From assembly GCA_048883405.1 (NCBI GenBank), contig JBHLQS010000015.1, forward strand, positions 1-29,923: a stretch of 29,923 nt of DNA. The letters are read 5' to 3'. Of this stretch, positions 12,411-20,250 are shown one piece after another (position 1 is the stretch's first letter; the number at the start of each line of letters is the position of its first letter). The DNA is from SMTZ1-83 sp048883405. GTDB taxonomy: Archaea > Asgardarchaeota > Thorarchaeia > Thorarchaeales > Thorarchaeaceae. Made by a program: the position numbers and the translations under genes. The notes beneath the pieces were generated by a model. The model saw nothing but the letters and a program-made list of their open reading frames with translations. It had not been told where the DNA came from and did no database searches.

Positions 12411-14525
12411 TTGATAATCTCTGAAAAGCCAACCGCAGCGAAACGGATAGCTCAAGCGCTGGATGAGAAGGGGGCGCCCGGCGAGGTAAAGAAGCGAGGC
12501 GCCTCCTATTTCGAGTGCCACAGAAATGAGAACAACTTGGTTGTTGTTTATGCTCTTGGTCATCTGTTCGAGCTCCGGCAGACTGAGAAAGGCTGGAAAT
12601 ATCCCAGACTGTCAGCAGAGTGGGTACCAAGGTATGAGGTCGATAAGAAGGCGACTGGAATCAAACCGATAATTCGTCTGATCAAGAACCTGTCTAAGGA
12701 CATAGACCAGTATGTCATTGCTACAGACTTCGACATTGAGGGAAGCCTCATCGGATACCTTACCCTAGTCTATGCATGCAGAGCAGATGTTGGTAAGGCA
12801 AAGAGAATGATATTCTCGACTTTGACTAAGGCAGAGCTTGAGAGAGCCTATGATAACATGTCAGATACTCTGGACTTCCCCATGATAGAGGCTGGTGCAG
12901 CCAGACATGAGGTGGATTGGTTATATGGAATCAATCTGACCAGAGCGCTCACCTTGGCAATAAAAGAGGCCTCAGGCTGGTTCAAGATAGTTTCTACGGG
13001 AAGGGTTCAAGGTCCGACTCTTGCACTTGTCGCCGAACGTGACCAATCCATCAATAGCTTCGTGCCCACACCGTATTGGACTATCTTGACACTGGGGGTG
13101 CACAATGGGCACGAATTGGAACTTGAGTACTCGAGGAAACGGATTGCAGTGAAGAAAGAAGCGCTTACAATTGTAGATGACTTGAAGGGAAAATCGGGCA
13201 TTGTTGATAGGATCAATAGCAAGAGGAACACTCAGACGCCGCCCGTCCCCTTCAACTTGTCCGGGCTGCAGTCTGAGAGCTATAGACACTTTGGTTTCAA
13301 ACCAAGCAGAACGCTAGCAATTGCTCAGAAATTGTACCTTGAAGCTCTCATTTCGTATCCAAGAACTGGTAGTCAGAAGATACCTTCCAGCATCAATGTG
13401 AAAGAGATACTTGACAATCTAAGCAAATACAAGAGATATGCAGGGCTTGCGAAACAGGTCATCGTTGCTGGGAATCTCACTCCAGCCCAAGGGATGAAAG
13501 ACGACCCGGCACACCCAGCCATTCATCCGACAGGAGCCAGACCAACAAAGAGATTGACGCCAAGCGAAACTAAAGTTTACGACCTCATTGTCCGCAGGTT
13601 CTTCGCTCTATTTGGCGAGAATGCAGTAAAAGAGAGCATGAGAGCAGACATCTCATGCAAAGACCATCTTCTCTATGCAAGAGGGCTCAAAATCCTCAAG
13701 AGAGGATGGATGGACTATTATGAGCCATATGTCAAACTCAACGAGAGGATTTTGCCAGCTATAGCTGAGGGGGACGCAGTGCACCTTGAGTCTGTCAGAG
13801 AGGATGGACGATTCACATCACCACCTCCACGCTTTAACCCATCAAGTCTACTCAAGATGCTTGAGAAAGAGAACTTAGGGACAAAAGCCACAAGATCTTC
13901 GATTGTTGATTCGGTGAGGTCAAGGGGATATACACTTGGCGACAAGTTCGAACTGTCCACACTTGGATACGCTTTACACGAAACCCTTAGCCAGTATGTC
14001 CCAAAGATACTGTCTGCAGAGTTCACAAGGCAATTGGAGGAGGAGATGCAAGGCATTCTAGAGGAACGTCTTGACCGAGAAAGAGTGTTATCACATGCAC
14101 AAGAGGACCTGCAGGAGCTGCTTGAGGTGTTCCAGTCACAGGAAGAGAGCATTGGGAGGACACTCGTAAACGGGCTGCAACGCTATTGGAAAGAGAGCGA
14201 GGAGATAGGACCCTGCCCCAAATGCGGTGTGGGCAAGCTTGTCATTATTCGATCCCCACGAACTGGGAAAAGGTTCGTAGGATGTACTCAATACAGGGAT
14301 GGAGGATGCGATCAGACATTCCCACTGCCGCAGAAGGGATCTATTTTGCCGCTGAACAAGGAATGTCCATACTGCGGGCATCATATGATCAAGATTTCAG
14401 GACGACGTGTCTGGGAGACCTGTGTGAACTGGACAGAGTGCCCTGGACGACAGGATGATCTCAGGGAACTCGAGAAACGTCGAGAAAAGGCAGCAGAAAA
14501 GCGGGAGGGGGCATCTGATGAGTGA
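12411..14525 (+). CDS. topA: DNA topoisomerase I (type IA)
   Basis: ATP-independent enzyme that relaxes negative supercoils by single-strand passage. The product of about 704 residues starts with the Toprim strand IISEKPTAAKRIA, has the acidic triad D106, D108, E110 in ATDFDIEGS, and catalytic tyrosine Y316 in ALISYPRTGS. HPAIHPTG and LGTKATRSSIVDS are further family blocks. The C-terminus holds two zinc-finger modules: CPKCGVGKL...C...C from about 602, and CPYCGHHM...C...C. The start is unusual. TTG 12411 cuts the first Toprim strand to MIISEK and has no spaced ribosome site; CTG 12399 gives MSRVLIISEK with GAGG 8 bases upstream. No reverse gyrase helicase domain is attached. Confidence 0.95.
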   Translation: MIISEKPTAAKRIAQALDEKGAPGEVKKRGASYFECHRNENNLVVVYALGHLFELRQTEKGWKYPRLSAEWVPRYEVDKKATGIKPIIRLIKNLSKDIDQYVIATDFDIEGSLIGYLTLVYACRADVGKAKRMIFSTLTKAELERAYDNMSDTLDFPMIEAGAARHEVDWLYGINLTRALTLAIKEASGWFKIVSTGRVQGPTLALVAERDQSINSFVPTPYWTILTLGVHNGHELELEYSRKRIAVKKEALTIVDDLKGKSGIVDRINSKRNTQTPPVPFNLSGLQSESYRHFGFKPSRTLAIAQKLYLEALISYPRTGSQKIPSSINVKEILDNLSKYKRYAGLAKQVIVAGNLTPAQGMKDDPAHPAIHPTGARPTKRLTPSETKVYDLIVRRFFALFGENAVKESMRADISCKDHLLYARGLKILKRGWMDYYEPYVKLNERILPAIAEGDAVHLESVREDGRFTSPPPRFNPSSLLKMLEKENLGTKATRSSIVDSVRSRGYTLGDKFELSTLGYALHETLSQYVPKILSAEFTRQLEEEMQGILEERLDRERVLSHAQEDLQELLEVFQSQEESIGRTLVNGLQRYWKESEEIGPCPKCGVGKLVIIRSPRTGKRFVGCTQYRDGGCDQTFPLPQKGSILPLNKECPYCGHHMIKISGRRVWETCVNWTECPGRQDDLRELEKRREKAAEKREGASDE

Positions 14526-14745
14526 GTGCCCAATCTGCGGTCGGCCCAATGATGTTGGAGGATGCTTTTGTCAGTATCATCAACTTGCATCTGACAATCT
14601 CCAGAAAGAGTTTGACAACTGGACCAATGCAATGGATATAGACTGGGACTCCTTTCTTGATCATGTGTATGCCACTGAAGGTGCTGGAAGATGGGTTCGA
14701 GAAGTCATAGAACACATCAAGTCAGAAGATGGTTCTTTAAAATAG
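14518..14745 (+). CDS. Small zinc-binding protein downstream of topA, function unknown
   Basis: A 75-residue protein with an N-terminal Cys cluster (CPICGR...GGCFCQYH: C4, C7, C15/C17 and a nearby His), followed by a helical region rich in Trp and acidic residues. I recognise the pattern as an archaeal conserved hypothetical, but no function is known to me. ATG 14518 overlaps the end of topA by 8 bases and has the strong ribosome site GGGAGGGG 7 bases upstream, so it is almost certainly translated with topA. The longer frame from 14455 lies inside topA. Its last 29 bases overlap the convergent PAC4-like gene. Confidence 0.8.
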   Translation: MSECPICGRPNDVGGCFCQYHQLASDNLQKEFDNWTNAMDIDWDSFLDHVYATEGAGRWVREVIEHIKSEDGSLK

Positions 14746-15061
14746 TCAGCAGTTCCATCACAATAACTTGATTCAACGTGCTCATTGCGACAACAACCAT
14801 GCATGACTGATTAGTCCATGCGGACACTCTCTCGGCAAAGGTGCGGACGAGCGCTGCATCCAAGCCAGCTGAGAATAATCCAGTTGATGTTGGTTCTGAC
14901 CTCCCATGACCTGGAGGTATAGCCACTGCTGAAAGACCAAGTCGAAGCTTGTCAGAATCAGAGATTAGAACAAGTGTGCCGTTTTCAAAATCCATTATTC
15001 TAAACAGAATCTTGCCTTGGCTGGTATCAGACACAAACTGCCTGATGTCATCAAACTCCAT
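14717..15061 (-). CDS. Small alpha/beta protein resembling proteasome assembly chaperone PAC4
   Basis: A 114-residue protein with no catalytic motif. By eye the order of elements matches human PAC4 (PSMG4): a beta hairpin (ILFRIMDFENGTLVLIS), a 'KLRLGLSAVAIP' segment against PAC4 'HLRNLAVAM', and EPTSTGLFSAG against PAC4 'IPVSTSLLGD'. A helix then leads into 'AWTNQSCMVVVAM' against PAC4 'RKTNKQVFVSYNL', with a final helix. PAC3/PAC4-type proteins help assemble the proteasome alpha ring. ATG 15061 with GGGTG upstream fits a TATA box at about 15094-15101; the frame also opens at TTG 15082. The gene overlaps the convergent zinc-protein gene by 29 bases. Coding status is likely; the PAC4 relationship is tentative. 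Confidence 0.55.
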   Translation of the reverse strand: MEFDDIRQFVSDTSQGKILFRIMDFENGTLVLISDSDKLRLGLSAVAIPPGHGRSEPTSTGLFSAGLDAALVRTFAERVSAWTNQSCMVVVAMSTLNQVIVMELLTILKNHLLT

Positions 15062-15093
15062 CAGTAACACCCAACTATTCAAGATGTGTTCTG

Positions 15094-15101
15094 TAATAAA
15101 G
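15094..15101. promoter_or_regulatory. TATA-like box between the PAC4-like and XPD-like genes
   Basis: TAATAAAG (plus) reads CTTTATTA on the minus strand. On the minus strand it is suitably placed for a short leader before ATG 15061. On the plus strand it predicts a start near 15122, which would favour ATG 15168 over GTG 15114 for the helicase. Confidence 0.4.
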
Positions 15102-15167
15102 CAATAACGGCTGGTGGCAGAGCAACAGCGTTATCAATGGTACTACTTCCAGAATGATGAGAACTCT

Positions 15168-17102
15168 ATGACTGAGAAGCATACATACCACGACTTCTTT
15201 CCTTATCCGAGTGTTCGAGCCGGTCAAGATGAGATGATGGCAGGTATTGAGAGTGCTGTAAGAGAAGGGACACACATATGTACGGAGGCCCCAAATGGAT
15301 TTGGAAAGACCTGTGCAACGCTCAGTGGAATTCTCCCATGGATAAGAGAAAGCAAGGGGAAAATTCTCTATTGTGCCCGAACTCATAGACAATTGGACCG
15401 TGTTGTTGAGGAGCTGGATGCCATCCTTGAGAAGAACGATGTTAGCGGGGTTTCTTTTCGTGGTCGACGTCACATGTGTATAAATGAGTTCGTCCTTGAG
15501 AATGCAGACTATGTGGCGCCAATAAGTGAGGTCTGTGGTCAGTTAAAGGTAACACGACGATGCATCTATTATGAGAATCTCAGGATTGCGGGATCACCAG
15601 CGAACCTACTTGAAGACATGCCAAAACGAGTATTGACCGCGCCGGAAATGGTGGAGATAGGAAGAAACAGGTCTATCTGTCCGTATGAACTTGCCAAAAG
15701 GCTGGCAAAAGTCGTTGACGTGATAGCACTATCATATCTCTATGTCTTTGATCCATGGATTATGGAAACATTCATGCCCGAGCTTGAAACTCCCTTGTCG
15801 AAGATGGTCCTTGTCCAAGATGAGGCGCATAACGTACCTTCTACGGCTCTTAGTTCAGCGAGTGACTCTCTCACAATTGGGACGATTAGGCAAGCCATGC
15901 GAGAAGCCACGACGTATAATGACTCCATATCAAAGGATTTCTCTCGAGGGCTTGCAAAATGGATTCTGGACCAGACTGTGGGCATGGCAGAAACTGATGA
16001 GAAGGGAATTGACCCACAGACAGTATTTGATCAGGTCCTTCAGATCTCAGGATTGGACCCTGAAACAGATGTTCTGGTACATATGAGAGACTTGGGTATG
16101 AATATACGAAGAGGACTCCTTAAGGCTGGAAAGTTCCCGCGTTCTTCTATTCACAGGGTAGCAGACTTCATGATGAGATGGGCAAACTGCATAGAGCGCG
16201 ATGATTACACGTTCATATTGGCCTCAAACCGGGGAAGAGGGGAGAATAAGAGGGTATCTCTTGAACTACTCGCCTTGGACCCGACTTCTGTGACCAGTCC
16301 AATCTTGAATCGCGTTCACAACTCTGTGGCTGTATCAGGAACCATTTCTCCAATGACCGCCTATTCAGAAATGCTAGGATTCGGCAAGAATGCCATAACA
16401 AGCACATATCACAGTCCATTTGCAGCACGCAATAGGTTATGTTTGATAGTTGAGGATGTGGAAACCACCTATCAAGCTCGAAATGATGACATGTTCAAGA
16501 GAATGGTCAATCACTGTGTGGCGGTGGCGCATGCAACGCCAGGCAATACGGCCATCTTTACAACTAGCTATTCGATTGGCAAATCACTGTTGAATGTTGG
16601 TCTTGAGAAGCGGTTGAAAGTGAAGTTATTTCAAGAAAAACCGGGAATGAAAGGAACAGAGAACGACAAGATGATTGAGAGCTTCAAGCAGAAGGGAGAG
16701 GAGGGAGGAGCGGTCCTCTTGGGTGTTCAAGGTGGACGGAACTCTGAGGGCGGTGACTTCCCCGGCCCAACGATGGAAAGTGTTATTGTGGTGGGGGTGC
16801 CTTATGCAAAGCCAACACCGAGTACAGAGTCTTTGATACAGTATTATGATGCTCGTTTCAACAAGAAAGGGAGAGAATATGCCTATGTTCTTCCCGCAAT
16901 GACAAGAGCGATTCAGGCTGCAGGAAGGCCTGTCAGAAGACTTGATGATAAGGGGGCAATTGTCTTTCTGGACCAGAGATTCGCAACACCCTATCTGAAG
17001 AGATTTCTGCCATCTTGGTTGGCAGAAGTGGTACAGGTGATACCCGACAACCCGAGCATTATAGCTGAACAAATAGGAGCCTTCTTTGCTGCTGACTATT
17101 GA
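15168..17102 (+). CDS. XPD/Rad3-family DNA helicase
   Basis: Superfamily 2 helicase of the XPD type (5'-3', iron-sulphur dependent), probably acting in DNA repair. Numbered from ATG 15168 (644 residues), Walker A is EAPNGFGKT (40-48) and the DEAH box is QDEAHN (217-222). Four cysteines for the 4Fe-4S cluster are present at C104 (HMC), C123 (EVC), C132 (RRC) and C171 (SIC). The C-terminal motor domain includes SGTISPM and, near the end, the motif VI block QAAGRPVRR. GTG 15114 would add 18 residues (Gln- and Tyr-rich) but has no ribosome site and lies before the predicted transcription start. The gene overlaps the convergent YqgF-like gene by 7 bases. Confidence 0.92.
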   Translation: MTEKHTYHDFFPYPSVRAGQDEMMAGIESAVREGTHICTEAPNGFGKTCATLSGILPWIRESKGKILYCARTHRQLDRVVEELDAILEKNDVSGVSFRGRRHMCINEFVLENADYVAPISEVCGQLKVTRRCIYYENLRIAGSPANLLEDMPKRVLTAPEMVEIGRNRSICPYELAKRLAKVVDVIALSYLYVFDPWIMETFMPELETPLSKMVLVQDEAHNVPSTALSSASDSLTIGTIRQAMREATTYNDSISKDFSRGLAKWILDQTVGMAETDEKGIDPQTVFDQVLQISGLDPETDVLVHMRDLGMNIRRGLLKAGKFPRSSIHRVADFMMRWANCIERDDYTFILASNRGRGENKRVSLELLALDPTSVTSPILNRVHNSVAVSGTISPMTAYSEMLGFGKNAITSTYHSPFAARNRLCLIVEDVETTYQARNDDMFKRMVNHCVAVAHATPGNTAIFTTSYSIGKSLLNVGLEKRLKVKLFQEKPGMKGTENDKMIESFKQKGEEGGAVLLGVQGGRNSEGGDFPGPTMESVIVVGVPYAKPTPSTESLIQYYDARFNKKGREYAYVLPAMTRAIQAAGRPVRRLDDKGAIVFLDQRFATPYLKRFLPSWLAEVVQVIPDNPSIIAEQIGAFFAADY

Positions 17103-17863
17103 TTACTATTGTCCAGAATCTCGTCCAGAGTAACTTCATTCAGTAAAATGGATTTAGCCTGCGCGGAATTAAGAATAAGTCTGCCTTCTGTGGCTTTGGC
17201 GACAAGACGCTTCAATGACCGAACATATCCAGCCTTTGTATCAAGAACGAAATCCTCATCGGAAACGGGACGGCCTTTTCGAGAGGCTATTAATGTGGCA
17301 GATGATTTGTCTGATTCCCCTCTTTTAGTTGTATGCCGCTCATCGACCATCTCGACTTGGAATCTATTGGTGGCTCCGTCCTTGATTCCGCGTAGGTAGA
17401 GTGCCGAGTACAATCGGGATCCGGTACCCACACGCACCAACACAGGATTCTGGAAATGTTTGCGGATGACGGATAGCCAATGAAATGTATAATTGGCAGC
17501 TCTCTGTGGAGTAGATGCTGTGATTGCATAGATAGCCATACCATCGGCAACCAGTGCCAAACCGAATTTCATTCCTGGGTCAATGCCAATAGATATGACT
17601 GAAGGATTTCTGATGTCTAGAAGTGCTAACATGATTTCAATAGCGGTAACATCGTCATTGGAGACCTCATCCAGCAGCACTAGATGACTTGTATGGAATT
17701 GTGTGGCCTCAGTGTCAGTTGTTATGACGACTTGTGATGTATCGCATTTTTCGTCATCAGGAGCGCAGATTATGAAATCAATACCAAGCCGCTTCATGAG
17801 GTTCACAGCAAGATAGCGGACCTTTGGATTCCTTGTGGCAATTGCTACATCGTACCTTGGCAT
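17096..17863 (-). CDS. YqgF/RuvC-fold putative nuclease (archaeal)
   Basis: A 255-residue protein with an unassigned N-terminal domain of about 85 residues, a central RNase H/RuvC-like fold, and a helical tail. The fold shows the three acidic positions of the YqgF/RuvX and RuvC group: D95 in SIGIDPGMKFGLAL, E175 in MVDERHTTKRG (YqgF consensus VDERLTT) and D185 in SDKSSATLIASR. This points to a structure-specific nuclease such as a Holliday-junction resolvase-like enzyme, though YqgF proteins can also act on RNA. The start is ATG 17863 with AGGAG 7 bases upstream. Neighbours are XPD (convergent) and RadB (divergent), which supports a DNA-repair role. Confidence 0.72.
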   Translation of the reverse strand: MPRYDVAIATRNPKVRYLAVNLMKRLGIDFIICAPDDEKCDTSQVVITTDTEATQFHTSHLVLLDEVSNDDVTAIEIMLALLDIRNPSVISIGIDPGMKFGLALVADGMAIYAITASTPQRAANYTFHWLSVIRKHFQNPVLVRVGTGSRLYSALYLRGIKDGATNRFQVEMVDERHTTKRGESDKSSATLIASRKGRPVSDEDFVLDTKAGYVRSLKRLVAKATEGRLILNSAQAKSILLNEVTLDEILDNSNQ

Positions 17864-17909
17864 TGCATCACTCCTTCTGAGTTAGGCTTATCACTTGTCT
17901 TGTGACAAC

Positions 17910-18626
17910 ATGAAACGGGTGAAGGGTGATTTGATTCTTCCGTCAGGTGTGTCAGCCCTGGACAGGATTCTAAACGGCGGGCTTTCAACCGGTCTGTTCA
18001 TTCATTTCTATGGAGAGGCAGCTGCAGGAAAGACAACCGTCGCCCTTCAGTTTTCAAATGCCGTAAATAGAATAGGGGCAAGAACCATCTACATCAATTC
18101 AGAGTCCACTTCTCCAATTGAGAGGCTGGAACAGATTTCGGGAAAGAAGTTTGAACACATCAAAGGCAAAATGATGATTCTATCCCCTAAAGACTTCGAA
18201 GAACAGAGTGCCCTGATTGACGATATCGAGTTATATGCACATGATGAAACTAGGCTTGTAGTCATTGACACGTTGACCCGGTTATATCGAGCAGTGTTGG
18301 ACGACCGCGAAACTAACTATCTAAACCATCGGGAGCTCAACCGACAGGCAGGAGTTTTGAAAGGTCTAGCAAGAGAAAGAAATGTTGCAGTGCTTGTTCT
18401 AAACCAGGTGAGGGGAAGCATGGATAGCACTGAAGGTTTTGAGCCTGTTGCCGGCAACATCCTTGATTATTGGTCAGATTATATTTTGAAGATGCGTGTT
18501 GGAAAAGGAACTGGGGAGAGGATACTGAAAAGATTAAGACCAGAAAGCGAACCCTCGATGTGTAGGCTCTTCCTCACAGAAAGAGGATTGGCGCTGGAAC
18601 CGGACCAAAAAGAAACAATGAAATGA
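17910..18626 (+). CDS. radB: DNA repair and recombination protein RadB
   Basis: Archaeal RecA/RadA paralogue thought to assist homologous recombination. The 238-residue product consists of the RecA-type ATPase core without the N-terminal DNA-binding domain of RadA, as expected for RadB. It starts with LPSGVSALDRILNGGL, has Walker A GEAAAGKT (35-42), Walker B RLVVIDT (115-121) and the NQVRG block. ATG 17910 is chosen; the frame also opens at TTG 17895, and neither has a strong ribosome site, so the transcript may be leaderless or nearly so. It is divergent from the YqgF-like gene across a short gap, and carS follows 33 bases downstream in the same direction. Confidence 0.9.
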   Translation: MKRVKGDLILPSGVSALDRILNGGLSTGLFIHFYGEAAAGKTTVALQFSNAVNRIGARTIYINSESTSPIERLEQISGKKFEHIKGKMMILSPKDFEEQSALIDDIELYAHDETRLVVIDTLTRLYRAVLDDRETNYLNHRELNRQAGVLKGLARERNVAVLVLNQVRGSMDSTEGFEPVAGNILDYWSDYILKMRVGKGTGERILKRLRPESEPSMCRLFLTERGLALEPDQKETMK

Positions 18627-18659
18627 GTAATCAATTGGGTTTTGTTGGAGTCACGCCAA

Positions 18660-19220
18660 ATGTATGAAGCACTAGCTCTGCTAGAACTATCAGTGTGGTT
18701 AGGATTGCCGGCTTGGATTGCCAATGCAACTCCTGTGATATTTGGAGGCGGTAGGCCAATTGATGGTGGCAGAGTCATGCGCGATGGTCACAGGATCCTT
18801 GGTGATAGTAAGACAATACGAGGATTCGTTGTTGGTGTGTTTCTTGGCACTTTGACAGGTCTGGGACAGTTCATTCTAGCTCCATATTTGCTGCCGATTT
18901 TGGCAGAGTTTGTCACAGTGACTCCGAGTATGGAGTATGCCTTATTCATGACGGCGCCTGCGGGCCTCCTTCTTTCTGTTGGGGCACTGGCTGGTGACCT
19001 CATTGGATCCTTTTTGAAGAGAAGGGCAAATGTGCAGAGTGGAGGGCCCTCCCCAGTCCTTGATCAGCTTGGATTCATAATCATGGCTCTCCTTTTTGCC
19101 TATCCACTTCTCCAGCCTGAAGGAGTCTATGCAGTGCTACTCATTATCACCACATTGATCGTTCATTGGGTGAGCAATGTCATGAGCTACCTCTTAGGAG
19201 TCAAGAAGAACCCGTGGTGA
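18660..19220 (+). CDS. carS: CDP-archaeol synthase
   Basis: Integral membrane enzyme that activates unsaturated archaetidic acid with CTP, a step specific to archaeal ether lipids. The 186-residue product has the DUF46 signature blocks ANATPVIFGGGRPIDGG (21-37), GHRILGDSKTIRGFVVG (about 43-59) and GDLIGSFLKRR...GGPSPVLDQLGF, with four to five hydrophobic helices. ATG 18660 has GGAGT 8 bases upstream; TTG 18642 is also in frame but less likely. It appears to be cotranscribed with radB. Confidence 0.95.
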   Translation: MYEALALLELSVWLGLPAWIANATPVIFGGGRPIDGGRVMRDGHRILGDSKTIRGFVVGVFLGTLTGLGQFILAPYLLPILAEFVTVTPSMEYALFMTAPAGLLLSVGALAGDLIGSFLKRRANVQSGGPSPVLDQLGFIIMALLFAYPLLQPEGVYAVLLIITTLIVHWVSNVMSYLLGVKKNPW

Positions 19221-19396
19221 CCATTTGAAACATCTAATTTGACGCGCCACTACATTTTAAAGCCAAAGGGAGTAGGTGCTACCGGCCCTATCTATTTCGA
19301 CGTTGCCGCAGGGCCAATTGGTTTAGAAAAGCCAATGCTTTGACGCGCCGCTTCTACAATACCCGAGTAAAGCAAACCAACAATGAAGGTATCAGC
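19221..19396 (+). other. 176-base gap between carS and the CBS gene
   Basis: No ORF or tRNA is seen. It holds an 11-base direct repeat (19238-19248 and 19339-19349), a TATA-like TTTTAAAG (about 19255-19262), a second AT-rich element near 19320-19330 (GGTTTAGAAAAG), and an inverted repeat GGCCCT/AGGGCC (19284-19289 and 19310-19315). The layout suggests a regulated promoter with a leader, or a small RNA. None of this can be decided from sequence alone. Confidence 0.4.
19238..19349 (+). repeat. 11-base direct repeat TTTGACGCGCC, two copies
   Basis: Exact copies at 19238-19248 and 19339-19349, offset by 101 bases, flank the promoter-like and hairpin elements of this gap. The GC-rich GACGCGCC core stands out from the local AT-rich sequence, and paired regulator-binding sites are a reasonable reading. 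Confidence 0.5.
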
Positions 19397-20245
19397 ATGA
19401 AAGTCGCAGAGTGCATGCAGTCTGATGTGGTATTTGCCTATGTCCCTGGAACTAGAGAGGACGTCCTGCAAATCATGGCAGAAAAGCAGGTCAATGGAAT
19501 ACCTGTTGTTAAGAAAGGCACGAAGACTCTCGTAGGAATGGTCACTAGGAGTGACCTCTTGAGAAAGGCGGATGAACCACAACTGGCCATGTTGATGGTG
19601 AGAGACCCTGAAACAGTTTCGCCGAGGACACAGGTGAAGACTGCAACCAAGCTGATGCTGGATAAAGGGTTCAGGCGACTTCCTGTTGTGGATAATGAGG
19701 AACTGGTAGGCCTTGTGACAATTCCTGACATCTTAGGAGCGGTCCTAGAGGAGAACGAGAAATTCCAGGACGCCAAGGTTGGCGACTATATGAAATCACA
19801 CATCAGTGCAGCTTGGGAAGAAACCCCCTGTCCACTCGCGTATATGCTGATGGAGATGGCAGGCAAGAATGCGCTGGTTCTTGTAAACGAGGGTGGTGGA
19901 GTCACAGGAATGATTACAGTCAGTGACTTCATCCGATTATCTGAAGTGACTACAGAGGATAATGTATCAAAGACGTACAGTGGTACTGACTCCTCCGTTG
20001 AATGGAGCTGGGACTCAAAGGACTTTTTGGTGGTCACTAAGAAGCTGCTCCGACTTCCAAATGTCCCGATAAAAGACGTGATGACTAAGAACATTATAAG
20101 TGTCAATGAAGTAAGCACAATTCCAGAATGTGTCAGGATATTCAGAAAGCATGACATAGATCAAGCACCAGTACTCTCTGCAACAAATAGTCTGATTGGA
20201 ATGATTGAGGATAGGGACCTGCTCAAACTAGCACTCGAGGAATAA
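19397..20245 (+). CDS. Four-CBS-domain protein
   Basis: A 282-residue protein made of four CBS motifs and nothing else, so two Bateman modules that probably bind adenosyl ligands (AMP, ATP, SAM or similar) and act as a sensor or partner. CBS1 is about residues 1-57 (VNGIPVVKKGTKTLVGMVTRSDLL) and CBS2 about 63-115 (RRLPVVDNEELVGLVTIPDIL). CBS3 is about 128-185 (MITVSDFIRLSEV), and CBS4 is the last 60 residues (APVLSATNSLIGMIEDRDLL). A linker rich in Ser and Trp separates CBS3 and CBS4. ATG 19397 has AAGGT 7 bases upstream; the longer frame to 19340 runs through the direct repeat and does not fit. It converges on polC with a gap of 5 bases. Confidence 0.9.
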   Translation: MKVAECMQSDVVFAYVPGTREDVLQIMAEKQVNGIPVVKKGTKTLVGMVTRSDLLRKADEPQLAMLMVRDPETVSPRTQVKTATKLMLDKGFRRLPVVDNEELVGLVTIPDILGAVLEENEKFQDAKVGDYMKSHISAAWEETPCPLAYMLMEMAGKNALVLVNEGGGVTGMITVSDFIRLSEVTTEDNVSKTYSGTDSSVEWSWDSKDFLVVTKKLLRLPNVPIKDVMTKNIISVNEVSTIPECVRIFRKHDIDQAPVLSATNSLIGMIEDRDLLKLALEE

Positions 20246-20250
20246 TTAGC

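Noticed and set aside
16626..17072. 148-residue minus-strand ORF inside the XPD-like gene
   Set aside because: It is antisense to the conserved helicase motifs and is Cys/His/Trp-rich in a manner typical of shadow frames.
19262..19340. tRNA-like or box RNA gene in the carS-CBS gap
   Set aside because: There is no T-loop GGTTCRA sequence, cloverleaf or clear box motif; only a short stem is visible.
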